The notes under the pieces are model-generated. The model made no database searches. It saw only the letters and a list, made by a program, of their open reading frames with translations, and had not been told where the DNA came from. This document shows, piece after piece, positions 1 through 5,981 of a stretch of 9,257 nucleotides of DNA. This DNA is from an uncultured Beijerinckiaceae bacterium (GTDB lineage: Bacteria > Pseudomonadota > Alphaproteobacteria > Rhizobiales > Beijerinckiaceae). Position 1 is the stretch's first letter. Each line of letters opens with the position of its first letter. A program made the position numbers and the translations under genes. Location: assembly GCA_937863205.1 (NCBI GenBank), contig CALMGA010000099.1, positions 1 to 9,257 of the forward strand. Direction: 5' to 3'.

Positions 1-1436
1 TCTACACCTACATCACGGAAGGGCTGGGCACGGCGGCCGGCATCGGCTCGGCCTATGTCGCCGTGATCGCCTACCTCGCCTTCACCTTCGGCCTCGCCGC
101 CTTTTTCGGCTATTTCACCGACCTGGTGCTGACGCAGGCCGGCGTGCACGTGCCCTGGCCGCTGTACGCCGCGGTCGGCATCGCGCTGGTGGCGGTGCTG
201 GGCTACCGGTCGGTGGACCTGTCGTCGCTGATCCTGGGGGCGCTGATGATCGGCGAGGTGGTCATCCTCGCCGTGTTCGACGGCAGCGTGATCGCCGCCA
301 AGGGGATCGCCGCCGCGCTGCCGCTGCGGGCGATGGCGCCGGCCGACGTGTTCACCCCCACGCTGGGCGTCAGCCTGATGGTCGCCTTCACCTGCTTCCT
401 CGGCTTCGAGTCGGCCGCGCTCTACGGCGAGGAAGCGCGCGACCCCAGGCGATCCATTCCGATCGCGACCTATACGGCCGTCGTCTCCATCGCCGTGTTC
501 TACCTGTTCACCGCCTGGGTCACGATCGGCGCGCTGATCCCCGACGACGTCGCCGCCCGCGCCAACACCGAAACGGGCGAGCTGATGTTCAACGTCTTCA
601 CCCGCTACGGCGGCGAAGTGCTCACCGACGTCATGGGCCTGCTCGTGTGCCTGTCGCTGCTGGCCTCCTACCTCGCCATCCACAACGCCGCCGCGCGCTA
701 CATCTTCGCGCTGGGACGGGAATGGCTGCTGCCGCCTCCCCTCGGCGAGGCCAACCCGGCGAGCGGCGCCCCTTCGCGCGCCAGCCTCACCGTGTCGGCG
801 ATGACGCTGGTCGCCGTCGCGCCCTTCGCCCTTTCCGGGCTCGATCCGTTCAAGGCGGGCGTGCCCGTGCTGATCGGCTTCGGCTCGTTCGGCATCATCT
901 TCCTGCAGGCCTTCGCCGCCGTCGCCATCACCGCCTATCTCCGTCGGCAGGGTGGCGAGCCGGCCTGGGTGATGGCGGCGACCGGGGCCGGCACGCTGGG
1001 GCTGATCGGGGCGACGGTCTTCGTGGGCGTCTACTTCGGTCTGCTCGCCACCAGCGACGCGCCCCTCGTCGCCGTTCTGCCCCTGGTCTTCCCCGCGGTG
1101 GCGGCCGCCTGCCTCGGGATCGGGCTGATGTTCCGGCTGATCCGGCCCAACGAGGTCGCGCCGTGGCGCGACGCCAAGGCGCGCAGGACGATGCTGGCGC
1201 CGGCGGCCCCGTCGGCCACCGGGGCGACGCGATCCGCCGGCTTCGCCGTGCGCGGCAGCGCCGGCGCGCGCGGCGAATGGGTCGTCCGCTACCAGACCAT
1301 CGCCGGCCGCGAGTCCGTCAGCGAGGCGGTGCCGACGCTTGCGGCGGCGACGAGCCGGGCGTGCGAACTGCGCGACAAGCGCGGCGCCACCATCCTGGAG
1401 ATCGTCGATCGGGCGGAGCTGCCGGCCGAGCCGTGA
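1..1436 (+). CDS. APC-superfamily amino acid permease, 5'-truncated by the window edge
   Basis: This is a cytoplasmic-membrane transporter of the APC superfamily, probably moving amino acids or polyamines; the substrate cannot be read from the sequence. The frame is open from position 3 with no stop, so the GTG at 63 is an internal codon and the true start lies left of the window. About ten hydrophobic spans are visible against the usual twelve, so roughly TM1 and TM2 are missing. The family signature is clear: FLGFESAALYGEEARDPRR (about 394-450) matches the APC F-x-GFE...EE-x-x-x-P-x-x-x-IP segment. After the last membrane span, ending near FRLIRPNE (about 1150), comes an extra soluble tail of about 90 residues: a Pro/Ala-rich linker, then a compact segment with WVVRYQTIAG and ATILEIVDRAEL. 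Most relatives end soon after the last span. The stop is TGA at 1434-1436. No partner gene is visible. Confidence 0.9.
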   Translation, partial: YTYITEGLGTAAGIGSAYVAVIAYLAFTFGLAAFFGYFTDLVLTQAGVHVPWPLYAAVGIALVAVLGYRSVDLSSLILGALMIGEVVILAVFDGSVIAAKGIAAALPLRAMAPADVFTPTLGVSLMVAFTCFLGFESAALYGEEARDPRRSIPIATYTAVVSIAVFYLFTAWVTIGALIPDDVAARANTETGELMFNVFTRYGGEVLTDVMGLLVCLSLLASYLAIHNAAARYIFALGREWLLPPPLGEANPASGAPSRASLTVSAMTLVAVAPFALSGLDPFKAGVPVLIGFGSFGIIFLQAFAAVAITAYLRRQGGEPAWVMAATGAGTLGLIGATVFVGVYFGLLATSDAPLVAVLPLVFPAVAAACLGIGLMFRLIRPNEVAPWRDAKARRTMLAPAAPSATGATRSAGFAVRGSAGARGEWVVRYQTIAGRESVSEAVPTLAAATSRACELRDKRGATILEIVDRAELPAEP

Positions 1437-1470
1437 CCGCAGCCGGCGGGCCGCCAAAAGGTTCGCTTAA

Positions 1471-1501
1471 GCAACCCTGCGAAACTCTCCTTAAGGGTTG
1501 C
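1471..1501. repeat. Inverted repeat GCAACCCT / AGGGTTGC downstream of the permease
   Basis: A perfect 8-bp inverted repeat (1471-1478 and 1494-1501) is separated by 15 bases. Two copies of the palindrome CTTAAG (1466-1471 and 1490-1495) lie 24 bp apart and overlap the arms. There is no T-run after the right arm, so this is not a classic intrinsic terminator. It could be an operator for the downstream repeat-protein gene or a weak 3' end for the permease mRNA. The geometry is seen directly; the role is inferred. Confidence 0.5.
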
Positions 1502-1549
1502 ATGCGACAACAAGGGCCTCAGACCGCAGCAGGTCCCTCGTATCACATA

Positions 1550-1568
1550 GGAAAAGATGAGCTTTTCC
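1550..1568. repeat. Hairpin GGAAAAG-5 nt-CTTTTCC in the leader of the repeat-protein gene
   Basis: A perfect 7-bp stem (1550-1556 and 1562-1568) with a 5-base ATGAG loop lies 118 bp upstream of the start of the repeat-protein gene. The loop contains an ATG (1557) that opens a 12-codon frame ending in TGA at 1593-1595, with AGGA a few bases upstream. It could be a 5'UTR structure or a protein binding site. The rest of the 1437-1685 intergenic region shows no gene, and I could not assign promoter hexamers with confidence. Confidence 0.4.
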
Positions 1569-1672
1569 GGAGTCTCCCGCGCGGCGAGCGCCTGACGCAC
1601 TCAGGATACGACGTTGTTCCTCCCGAGCGAACCGGGGCGTCCCGGACTCAGCTCGTCGTCCCGGATCACGTT

Positions 1673-1676
1673 GGAG
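1673..1676 (+). promoter_or_regulatory. Ribosome binding site GGAG deciding the start of the repeat-protein gene
   Basis: GGAG sits 9 bases before ATG 1686. The frame is open upstream to a TTG at 1614, but that codon has no comparable Shine-Dalgarno sequence, and the intervening residues are unlike the repeat protein. The ATG at 1686 is therefore the better start. Confidence 0.65.
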
Positions 1677-1685
1677 CCTCCACCG

Positions 1686-3626
1686 ATGTCATCGATCTCG
1701 AACCTGTCGCTTGCCCTGACAGCGAGCCTTTCGACCACGCAGATCGCGGCCTTGAGTTCGACAAACGTCAGTGCCCTCACCTCCGCCCAGATCGGCGTGC
1801 TGTCGGCGGCGCAGATCGCGGCGATCAACACCACCGGCCTGCAAGCGCTCCATTCCTCGCAGATCACCGCCATCTCGGCCAAGGCGATCGCCGGCCTGAC
1901 CTCGTCGGCCATCGTGGCCCTCGCGGAAACGGCCAATGGCAGCGGGCACGTCCTCGACGCCTTCACCACAGCGCAGATCGGGCAGCTCACCGCCGCCCAG
2001 CTGACACCCGCCGCGCTCAACAACCTGGGCACGGCCGAGGTGGGCGACCTGTCCGCGACGCAGATCAAGAGCCTCACCGTCGCCCAGCTCAACGGGGCAA
2101 CGGCGACCACGGTCGGCGCACTGACGGCCGCGCAGGTCGGCGCCCTCACATCCAGCCAGCTTGCCGGCCTGACCACGACCGTCCTCGACACCCTGACCGC
2201 CACGCAGGTCGGCGAGCTGACGTCGACGCAGGTCAAAAGCCTCACCGTCGCCCAGCTCAACGGTGCTTCGGCGTCCACCATCACCGCTTTGAGCACGGCG
2301 GAGGTCGGCGCCCTCGCCACCACCCAGCTTGCCGGACTCAGCGCCACCACCCTGGTGACGCTCGGCTCCAGCGACCTCGCGCAGCTCACGTCGACGCAGG
2401 TGGACGCCCTTTCCGTCTCGGCCCTGACCTCCGGCGCGCTGACCGCGCTGGGCGCGACACAGGTCGGCCAGCTGTCCGCCGCCCAGATCGGCGGGCTGAG
2501 CACCACCGCGTTGAACAGCCTGAGCGCCACGGAAGTGTCGGCGTTGACGACGACGCAGGTGAAGGGCCTCGGCGCCGCCCAGATCAATGCCGCCTCGACC
2601 ACTGTGCTGGGCGCGCTCGCGGCAACGCAGATCGCCGCCCTGCCCACCGACCAGCTTGCCAAGGTGACGACGACCGCGCTGAACGCCCTGACCACCGCCC
2701 AGGTCGGCGAGCTGACCACGTCGCAGGTCGCCAGCCTCACCGCTTCCCAGATCAACGGCCTCTCGTCGCCTCATCTGCAGGCGCTGGGCACGACCCAGAT
2801 CGACGCCCTCACCAACGCCCAGACCGGCGCCTTGAGCACCACGGCGCTCAACGCCCTCACCACCGCGCAGGTCGGCGAGCTGACCACGACGCAGGTCAAG
2901 GGCTTCAACGTCGCCCAGCTCAACGCGGCCTCGCCGGCCACCCTGCAGGCGCTCACCACCGATCAGGTCGGCGCCCTCACCCTTGGCCAGATCGGCGGCC
3001 TGAGCACCACGGCGCTGAACAGCCTGACCACCGCGCAGGTCGGCGAGCTGAGCACGACGCAGGTCAAGGGGCTCACAGCCGCCCAGCTCAACGGCCTTTC
3101 GACGACCAATCTCGATGCGCTCACCGCCGGCCAGGTCGGCGCCCTCACCGGAACGCAGGTCGGCGGACTGACCGCCGCCACGCTGGTCTCGTTCGGCACG
3201 TCCAACCTCGCCAACCTGTCGACGACGCAGGTCGCCGGCTTGTCAACAGCGGCCCTGACCACGGCCGGGCTGGTCGCGCTGGGCGCCACGCAGATCGGCG
3301 CGCTCTCCGCCAGCCAGATCGGCGGCCTGAGCACCACCGAAGTGAACAGCCTGAGCACGGCGGAGGTGGCCGCGCTGTCGTCGACGCAGATCAAGGGGCT
3401 CACGGCCGTTCAGATCAATGCCGCTTCCACGGCGACCCTCAACGCGCTGACCGCGACCCAGGTCGGCGCCCTCACCGGCACGCAGATCGGTGGCCTGACC
3501 GTGACCACGCTCAACAATCTGCCGACCTCCGACCTCAGCGCCCTGACGTCGTCTCAGGTCAATGCCATCAGTGCGACGGTCTTCAACCAGCTCAACAGCG
3601 CCACCCTGGCCTACCTCGAAAGCTGA
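1686..3626 (+). CDS. Octapeptide-repeat protein, Ser/Thr-rich, function unknown
   Basis: I do not recognise a named family. The 646-residue product has a 15-residue N-terminus (MSSISNLSLALTASL), about 74 near-contiguous octads and a 10-residue C-terminus (NSATLAYLES). The octad consensus is [ST]-[TSA]-[TA]-Q-[VIL]-[GAKN]-[AGS]-L, for example TTAQVGEL, STTQVKGL, TAAQLNGL and STTALNSL. Ser plus Thr make up about 30% of residues. I see no Cys, Trp or Arg, only four Phe and one Tyr, and Met only at the start. There are about 20 acidic residues against 8 Lys, so the protein is acidic. There is no clear Sec signal peptide or transmembrane span. Such low-complexity acidic repeat proteins in alphaproteobacteria are often surface or exported proteins, sometimes exported by type I secretion with a C-terminal signal, but no transporter is present here. 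The gene stands alone, has its own leader, is followed by a GC hairpin and is convergent with a family 41 glycosyltransferase gene. The start is set by GGAG at 1673-1676. Confidence 0.85.
   Translation: MSSISNLSLALTASLSTTQIAALSSTNVSALTSAQIGVLSAAQIAAINTTGLQALHSSQITAISAKAIAGLTSSAIVALAETANGSGHVLDAFTTAQIGQLTAAQLTPAALNNLGTAEVGDLSATQIKSLTVAQLNGATATTVGALTAAQVGALTSSQLAGLTTTVLDTLTATQVGELTSTQVKSLTVAQLNGASASTITALSTAEVGALATTQLAGLSATTLVTLGSSDLAQLTSTQVDALSVSALTSGALTALGATQVGQLSAAQIGGLSTTALNSLSATEVSALTTTQVKGLGAAQINAASTTVLGALAATQIAALPTDQLAKVTTTALNALTTAQVGELTTSQVASLTASQINGLSSPHLQALGTTQIDALTNAQTGALSTTALNALTTAQVGELTTTQVKGFNVAQLNAASPATLQALTTDQVGALTLGQIGGLSTTALNSLTTAQVGELSTTQVKGLTAAQLNGLSTTNLDALTAGQVGALTGTQVGGLTAATLVSFGTSNLANLSTTQVAGLSTAALTTAGLVALGATQIGALSASQIGGLSTTEVNSLSTAEVAALSSTQIKGLTAVQINAASTATLNALTATQVGALTGTQIGGLTVTTLNNLPTSDLSALTSSQVNAISATVFNQLNSATLAYLES
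1731..3593 (+). repeat. Tandem 24-bp (octapeptide) repeat array, about 74 units
   Basis: The array covers residues 16 to 636 of the repeat protein. Most units are exactly 8 residues. Exceptions are one 14-residue segment after unit 8 (AETANGSGHVLDAF) and three 21-residue blocks that read as 8+5+8. In these blocks the last octads are GTAEVGDL (about 2028), GATQVGQL (2451) and GATQIGAL (3282). The last two blocks lie 831 bp (277 residues) apart and are embedded in matching flanks. Units of the Q-[VI]-K-[SG]-[LF] type recur about every seventh octad and hold six of the eight lysines. Confidence 0.9.
2667..3170 (+). repeat. Three direct 168-bp super-repeats (seven octads each)
   Basis: Copies begin at 2667, 2835 and 3003, and each starts with a unit of the form [ST]TTALN[AS]L followed by TTAQVGEL. 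The stretch around CACCGCGCAGGTCGGCGAGC is identical in DNA at 2861 and 3029, exactly 168 bp apart, with a near-identical copy at 2693. Conservation of synonymous bases as well as amino acids points to recent duplication or gene conversion rather than selection on protein alone. Confidence 0.85.
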
Positions 3627-3637
3627 GACCGCGCCCC

Positions 3638-3665
3638 GCGGCGGCGACCCCCGCCGCCGCCTTTG
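3638..3665 (+). terminator. Hairpin terminator after the repeat-protein gene
   Basis: A perfect 9-bp stem, GCGGCGGCG (3638-3646) with CGCCGCCGC (3652-3660), closes a 5-base ACCCC loop and is followed by CTTTG. It begins 12 bases after the TGA of the repeat gene, in the 76-bp gap between two convergent genes. The T-run is short, as is common in GC-rich genomes. On the opposite strand no T-run follows, so it mainly serves the plus-strand gene. Confidence 0.7.
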
Positions 3666-3678
3666 CGACGCTTGGTTT

Positions 3679-3717
3679 AGGTTTCGCGGTCAGGTTTCGC
3701 GGTCAGGTTTCGCGGTC
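3679..3717. repeat. Triplicated 13-bp direct repeat AGGTTTCGCGGTC at the 3' end of the glycosyltransferase gene
   Basis: Three perfect, gapless copies lie at 3679-3691, 3692-3704 and 3705-3717. Read on the minus strand, the first copy encodes the final Asp-Arg-Glu-Thr of the glycosyltransferase, and the stop TGA (3705-3703) forms across the junction with the second copy. The unit is not a multiple of 3, so successive copies fall in different frames. Confidence 0.9.
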
Positions 3718-5622
3718 GAGCCATCCGCGGTAGGCGTCGCGGTTGAACGCGCGATCGCCCAGCACGAGCTGCTTGCCCCGCTCGAAAAGATCGTCGGCGA
3801 AGGGCACGCCGGGCCGGGGCAGGCGGCCTCGGCGATAGTCGTCGGCCATGTCGCCGTAGGCGCCTTCCAGCGAACGGGTCAGGCCCTCCATGTCGAAGAG
3901 CCGGCAGCCGCCGCGCTGGCCGGCGAGGAAGGCCTTCAGGGCCCGCACCTCGCCGCGGTGCGTCGCGAGGTGGATGGCCTTGCGCTCGTAGTCGCCGGCA
4001 TCGGCGCAGATCAGCTCGCCCACGCCCGCCGCCTTCAGCAGGCTGGAGCAGACGCGGGACGCGAAGCCGTGGCCGGGCAGGGTCACGATGGGGACGCCCA
4101 TCCACAGCGCGTCGGAGGCGGTGGTGTGGGCCCCGTAGGGCCAGTTGTCGAGGAACAGGTCGGCGAGGGCGTAGCGGGCGACGTGCTCCGGGTTGGCCTT
4201 GCGGGCGGCGAAGACGAGGCGGCCCGGCTCGATCCCGTGCCGGGCGGCGAAGGCGCGCAGGCGATCCTGCGTCGCCCCCGTGCCGCCGAGCAGCCAGAGC
4301 ACGCTGTCGGGAACGGCCGCCAGGATCCTGAGCCAGCACGAGAACGTCACGGGCGTGATCTTCTGCAGGCCGTTGAAGGAGCAGAACACGAAGCCGTCTT
4401 CCGGCAGGCCTTCCCCGGCCCGCGTCGGCGCGGCGGCGACGCGGCGCTTGCGGTCGTTGGGCTGGTAGCAGGGCAGGCGGACGACCCGCTCCGAATAGAA
4501 AACCTCCGATCCCTGCGGAATGATCTGCTCGTCGGCGATGATGTAATGGTGGAAGGGCGTCCCCATCGTCGAGGGGAAGCCGAACCAGTTCACGTTGATC
4601 GGGGCAGGGCGCAGCGCGAACACCGCCGTCCGGGCATCGCGGGTGTAGCCGTTGAGATCGACCAGGATGTCGATGCCATCCGCCCTGATGCTGGCGGCGG
4701 CGGCGGCGTCCGAAAGGTCGGCGATGTCGAGCCAATGGTCCACCGCGCCGGCGAGCCGCGCCTTGGTCGGGTCGTCGCGCTTGATCCCGCAGTAATAGGC
4801 GAAGATCTCGCAGCGGCGCCGGTCGTGCAGCTCGAACACCTCGCCCATGGCGAAGCCGACGGCGTGTTCGCGCAGGTCGGACGACACGTAGCCGATCCGC
4901 AGCCGTCCCGTCGCCGCCATCGTGAACGCGGGCTCGGGCTCGGATTTGGGCTCGGGGGCGGCGGCCGGACCCGGCAGATCGCGGGCGTAGCGGGCGGCGG
5001 TGGCGAGCTGCAGGCAGGGATCGTCGACGAGGCAGGCCAGCGACAGCGGCGACACGGCCTCGATGAGCTTGTCCCGGCCGATCGCCGGGGTGACCAGCAC
5101 CGGCCATTTGGCCTGGCGCATGCGCAGCGCGATGAAATGCTGGATCACCTTGCCGTCGCTGGCCAGTTCGAGGCGCTGGCGAAGGCAGTCTTCCGCCGCC
5201 TCGTCCCGTTCCAGCGTTTCCAGCAGGCGCCCGGTGTTTTCCAGCGCGGTGATCTTCTGGTCGAAGGCTTCGCGGGTGATCGCCCCCAGGCTGTCGACCA
5301 CGCCGAGCCAGCTTTGCACCGCTTCGGCGTTCTGCCCGAGCTTCTCGTGCAGCAGCCCGATGCCGATCCGGGCCGGGACGAAGTCCGGGCGCAGCCGGAT
5401 CGCTTCGCGCAGGGCGATCACAGCTCCGGGAAGGTCGCCGCCGTCGCCGAGCACGACGCCGTAGTTGAAGAAGGCGCCGAACAGCGAAGGATCGGTGGGG
5501 TTGAACAGGATCCAGCGCTTGTAAAGCTCCGCCTTGGCGCCGGGGCCGCCCTCGGCGGCGTTGACCCGCTCGATCAGGTCGCTCAGCGGCAAGCCCGACA
5601 GATCGCCCGCGCTTCGGCTCAT
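3703..5622 (-). CDS. TPR-containing family 41 glycosyltransferase (O-GlcNAc transferase/SPINDLY-like)
   Basis: This 639-residue enzyme most likely transfers a sugar from a nucleotide-sugar to Ser/Thr (or Asn) of proteins in the cytoplasm. TPR-like helices lie at about residues 31-116, the clearest being NYGVVLGDGGDLPGAVIALR followed by EAIRLRPD. The GT-B catalytic part begins at about residue 245 with LRIGYVSSDLREHAVGF, whose His253 aligns with catalytic-site His498 of human OGT. NGYTRDAR and FALRPAPINVNWFGFPSTMG follow, as in the family. SFNGLQKITP gives Lys421 (OGT Lys842), and GAHTTASDALWMGVP gives His499-Thr500-Thr501 (OGT His920-Thr-Thr); both help bind the UDP part of the donor. The TPR region is much shorter than in animal OGT, as in most bacterial members. 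Related bacterial enzymes include HMW1C (adhesin N-glycosylation) and Caulobacter FlmG (flagellin glycosylation), so donor and target are open. ATG 5622 is chosen over GTG 5625 because AGGAGG (5633-5628) lies 5 bases before the ATG. It is convergent with the repeat-protein gene and divergent from the RNA repair cluster. Confidence 0.9.
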   Translation of the reverse strand: MSRSAGDLSGLPLSDLIERVNAAEGGPGAKAELYKRWILFNPTDPSLFGAFFNYGVVLGDGGDLPGAVIALREAIRLRPDFVPARIGIGLLHEKLGQNAEAVQSWLGVVDSLGAITREAFDQKITALENTGRLLETLERDEAAEDCLRQRLELASDGKVIQHFIALRMRQAKWPVLVTPAIGRDKLIEAVSPLSLACLVDDPCLQLATAARYARDLPGPAAAPEPKSEPEPAFTMAATGRLRIGYVSSDLREHAVGFAMGEVFELHDRRRCEIFAYYCGIKRDDPTKARLAGAVDHWLDIADLSDAAAAASIRADGIDILVDLNGYTRDARTAVFALRPAPINVNWFGFPSTMGTPFHHYIIADEQIIPQGSEVFYSERVVRLPCYQPNDRKRRVAAAPTRAGEGLPEDGFVFCSFNGLQKITPVTFSCWLRILAAVPDSVLWLLGGTGATQDRLRAFAARHGIEPGRLVFAARKANPEHVARYALADLFLDNWPYGAHTTASDALWMGVPIVTLPGHGFASRVCSSLLKAAGVGELICADAGDYERKAIHLATHRGEVRALKAFLAGQRGGCRLFDMEGLTRSLEGAYGDMADDYRRGRLPRPGVPFADDLFERGKQLVLGDRAFNRDAYRGWLDRET

Positions 5623-5627
5623 CACGA

Positions 5628-5633
5628 CCTCCT
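5628..5633 (-). promoter_or_regulatory. Shine-Dalgarno AGGAGG for the glycosyltransferase
   Basis: A full AGGAGG (minus strand, 5633 to 5628) lies 5 bases before ATG 5622 and only 2 bases before the alternative GTG at 5625. This favours the ATG and suggests strong translation initiation. Confidence 0.7.
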
Positions 5634-5685
5634 CGCCCGCGATCCCTGTCCCGGCGATCGTACCCCGGAGTTTGAGGGCGCGGGT

Positions 5686-5707
5686 CTTGCGCGGGCCTTG
5701 CGCGGGC
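5686..5707. repeat. Two tandem 11-bp copies of CTTGCGCGGGC in the divergent intergenic region
   Basis: Perfect copies lie at 5686-5696 and 5697-5707, with a degenerate copy just to the left ending GCGCGGGT at 5685. They lie in the 132-bp gap between the glycosyltransferase start and the small plus-strand reading frame, where promoters for both directions should be. I could not assign -35/-10 hexamers confidently. It may be a regulator site or simple slippage. Confidence 0.5.
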
Positions 5708-5754
5708 CTGAAGGCGGGCCGGCGTTGCGGTGAGGTTGGCTCCAGGGTGGACGC

Positions 5755-5943
5755 GTGCCCGGCCGCGATGGCCGCCCATGGAACATCGCATCGATCGCCA
5801 AGCGCTGGAGCGCCAAGCTCCTCGCGCGTCCGGCGCAGAAGGGGCGCGAGCCCAACGACCGCGGCTTTTCCCGTCAGGTCCAGGGCCGGGTCAAGCGGAT
5901 GGACCCCGAGGATCTCGATCGCTTGCTGCGCGGGGAGGACTGA
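5755..5943 (+). CDS. Possible small basic protein (62 aa) upstream of hen1
   Basis: I do not recognise this protein. The frame opens after a TGA at 5731 and its only early start is GTG 5755, preceded by AGGGTGG (5744-5750) with a 4-base gap. About 87% of codons end in G or C, which matches real genes here. The overlapping frame that extends hen1 upstream instead reads as an Arg/Pro/Ala/Gly-rich shadow. The product is basic in its first three quarters (IAKRWSAKLLARPAQKGR) and ends in an acidic tail (MDPEDLDRLLRGED). No signal peptide or membrane span is visible. Its stop is 38 bases before the hen1 ATG on the same strand, so it would probably be cotranscribed with hen1 and pnkp. It could also be non-coding leader sequence. 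Confidence 0.5.
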   Translation: MPGRDGRPWNIASIAKRWSAKLLARPAQKGREPNDRGFSRQVQGRVKRMDPEDLDRLLRGED

Positions 5944-5981
5944 GCGTAAACGACACGCGCCCCCCGGGGATCGCGCCCGCC

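Noticed and set aside
1614..1685. A TTG start for the repeat protein that adds 24 residues
   Set aside because: There is no adequate Shine-Dalgarno sequence before 1614, whereas ATG 1686 has GGAG at good spacing and begins the repeat-like sequence.
1601..2774. Long minus-strand open frames opposite the repeat array
   Set aside because: They mirror the 24-bp periodicity of the sense gene, have no ribosome binding site or recognisable domain, and are shadows.
1731..3593. CRISPR array or RTX calcium-binding repeats
   Set aside because: The repeat is contiguous 24-bp coding sequence without unique spacers, and the octads lack the GGxGxDxxx nonapeptide of RTX proteins.
647..3733. A 1028-codon plus-strand open frame running through the permease and the repeat gene
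   Set aside because: It is out of frame with both recognisable genes and its translation is Arg/Pro/His/Gly-rich low complexity. It stays open because the 24-bp repeat is a multiple of 3 and stop codons are rare at this GC content.
3562..5733. A 723-codon plus-strand frame opposite the glycosyltransferase
   Set aside because: The minus-strand product has a full family 41 catalytic domain. The plus-strand translation matches nothing and has the composition of an antisense shadow.
5730..5981. An N-terminal extension of Hen1 by 84 residues
   Set aside because: The family homology starts precisely at Met 5982, the upstream residues are Arg/Pro/Gly-rich, and another frame there has better coding character.
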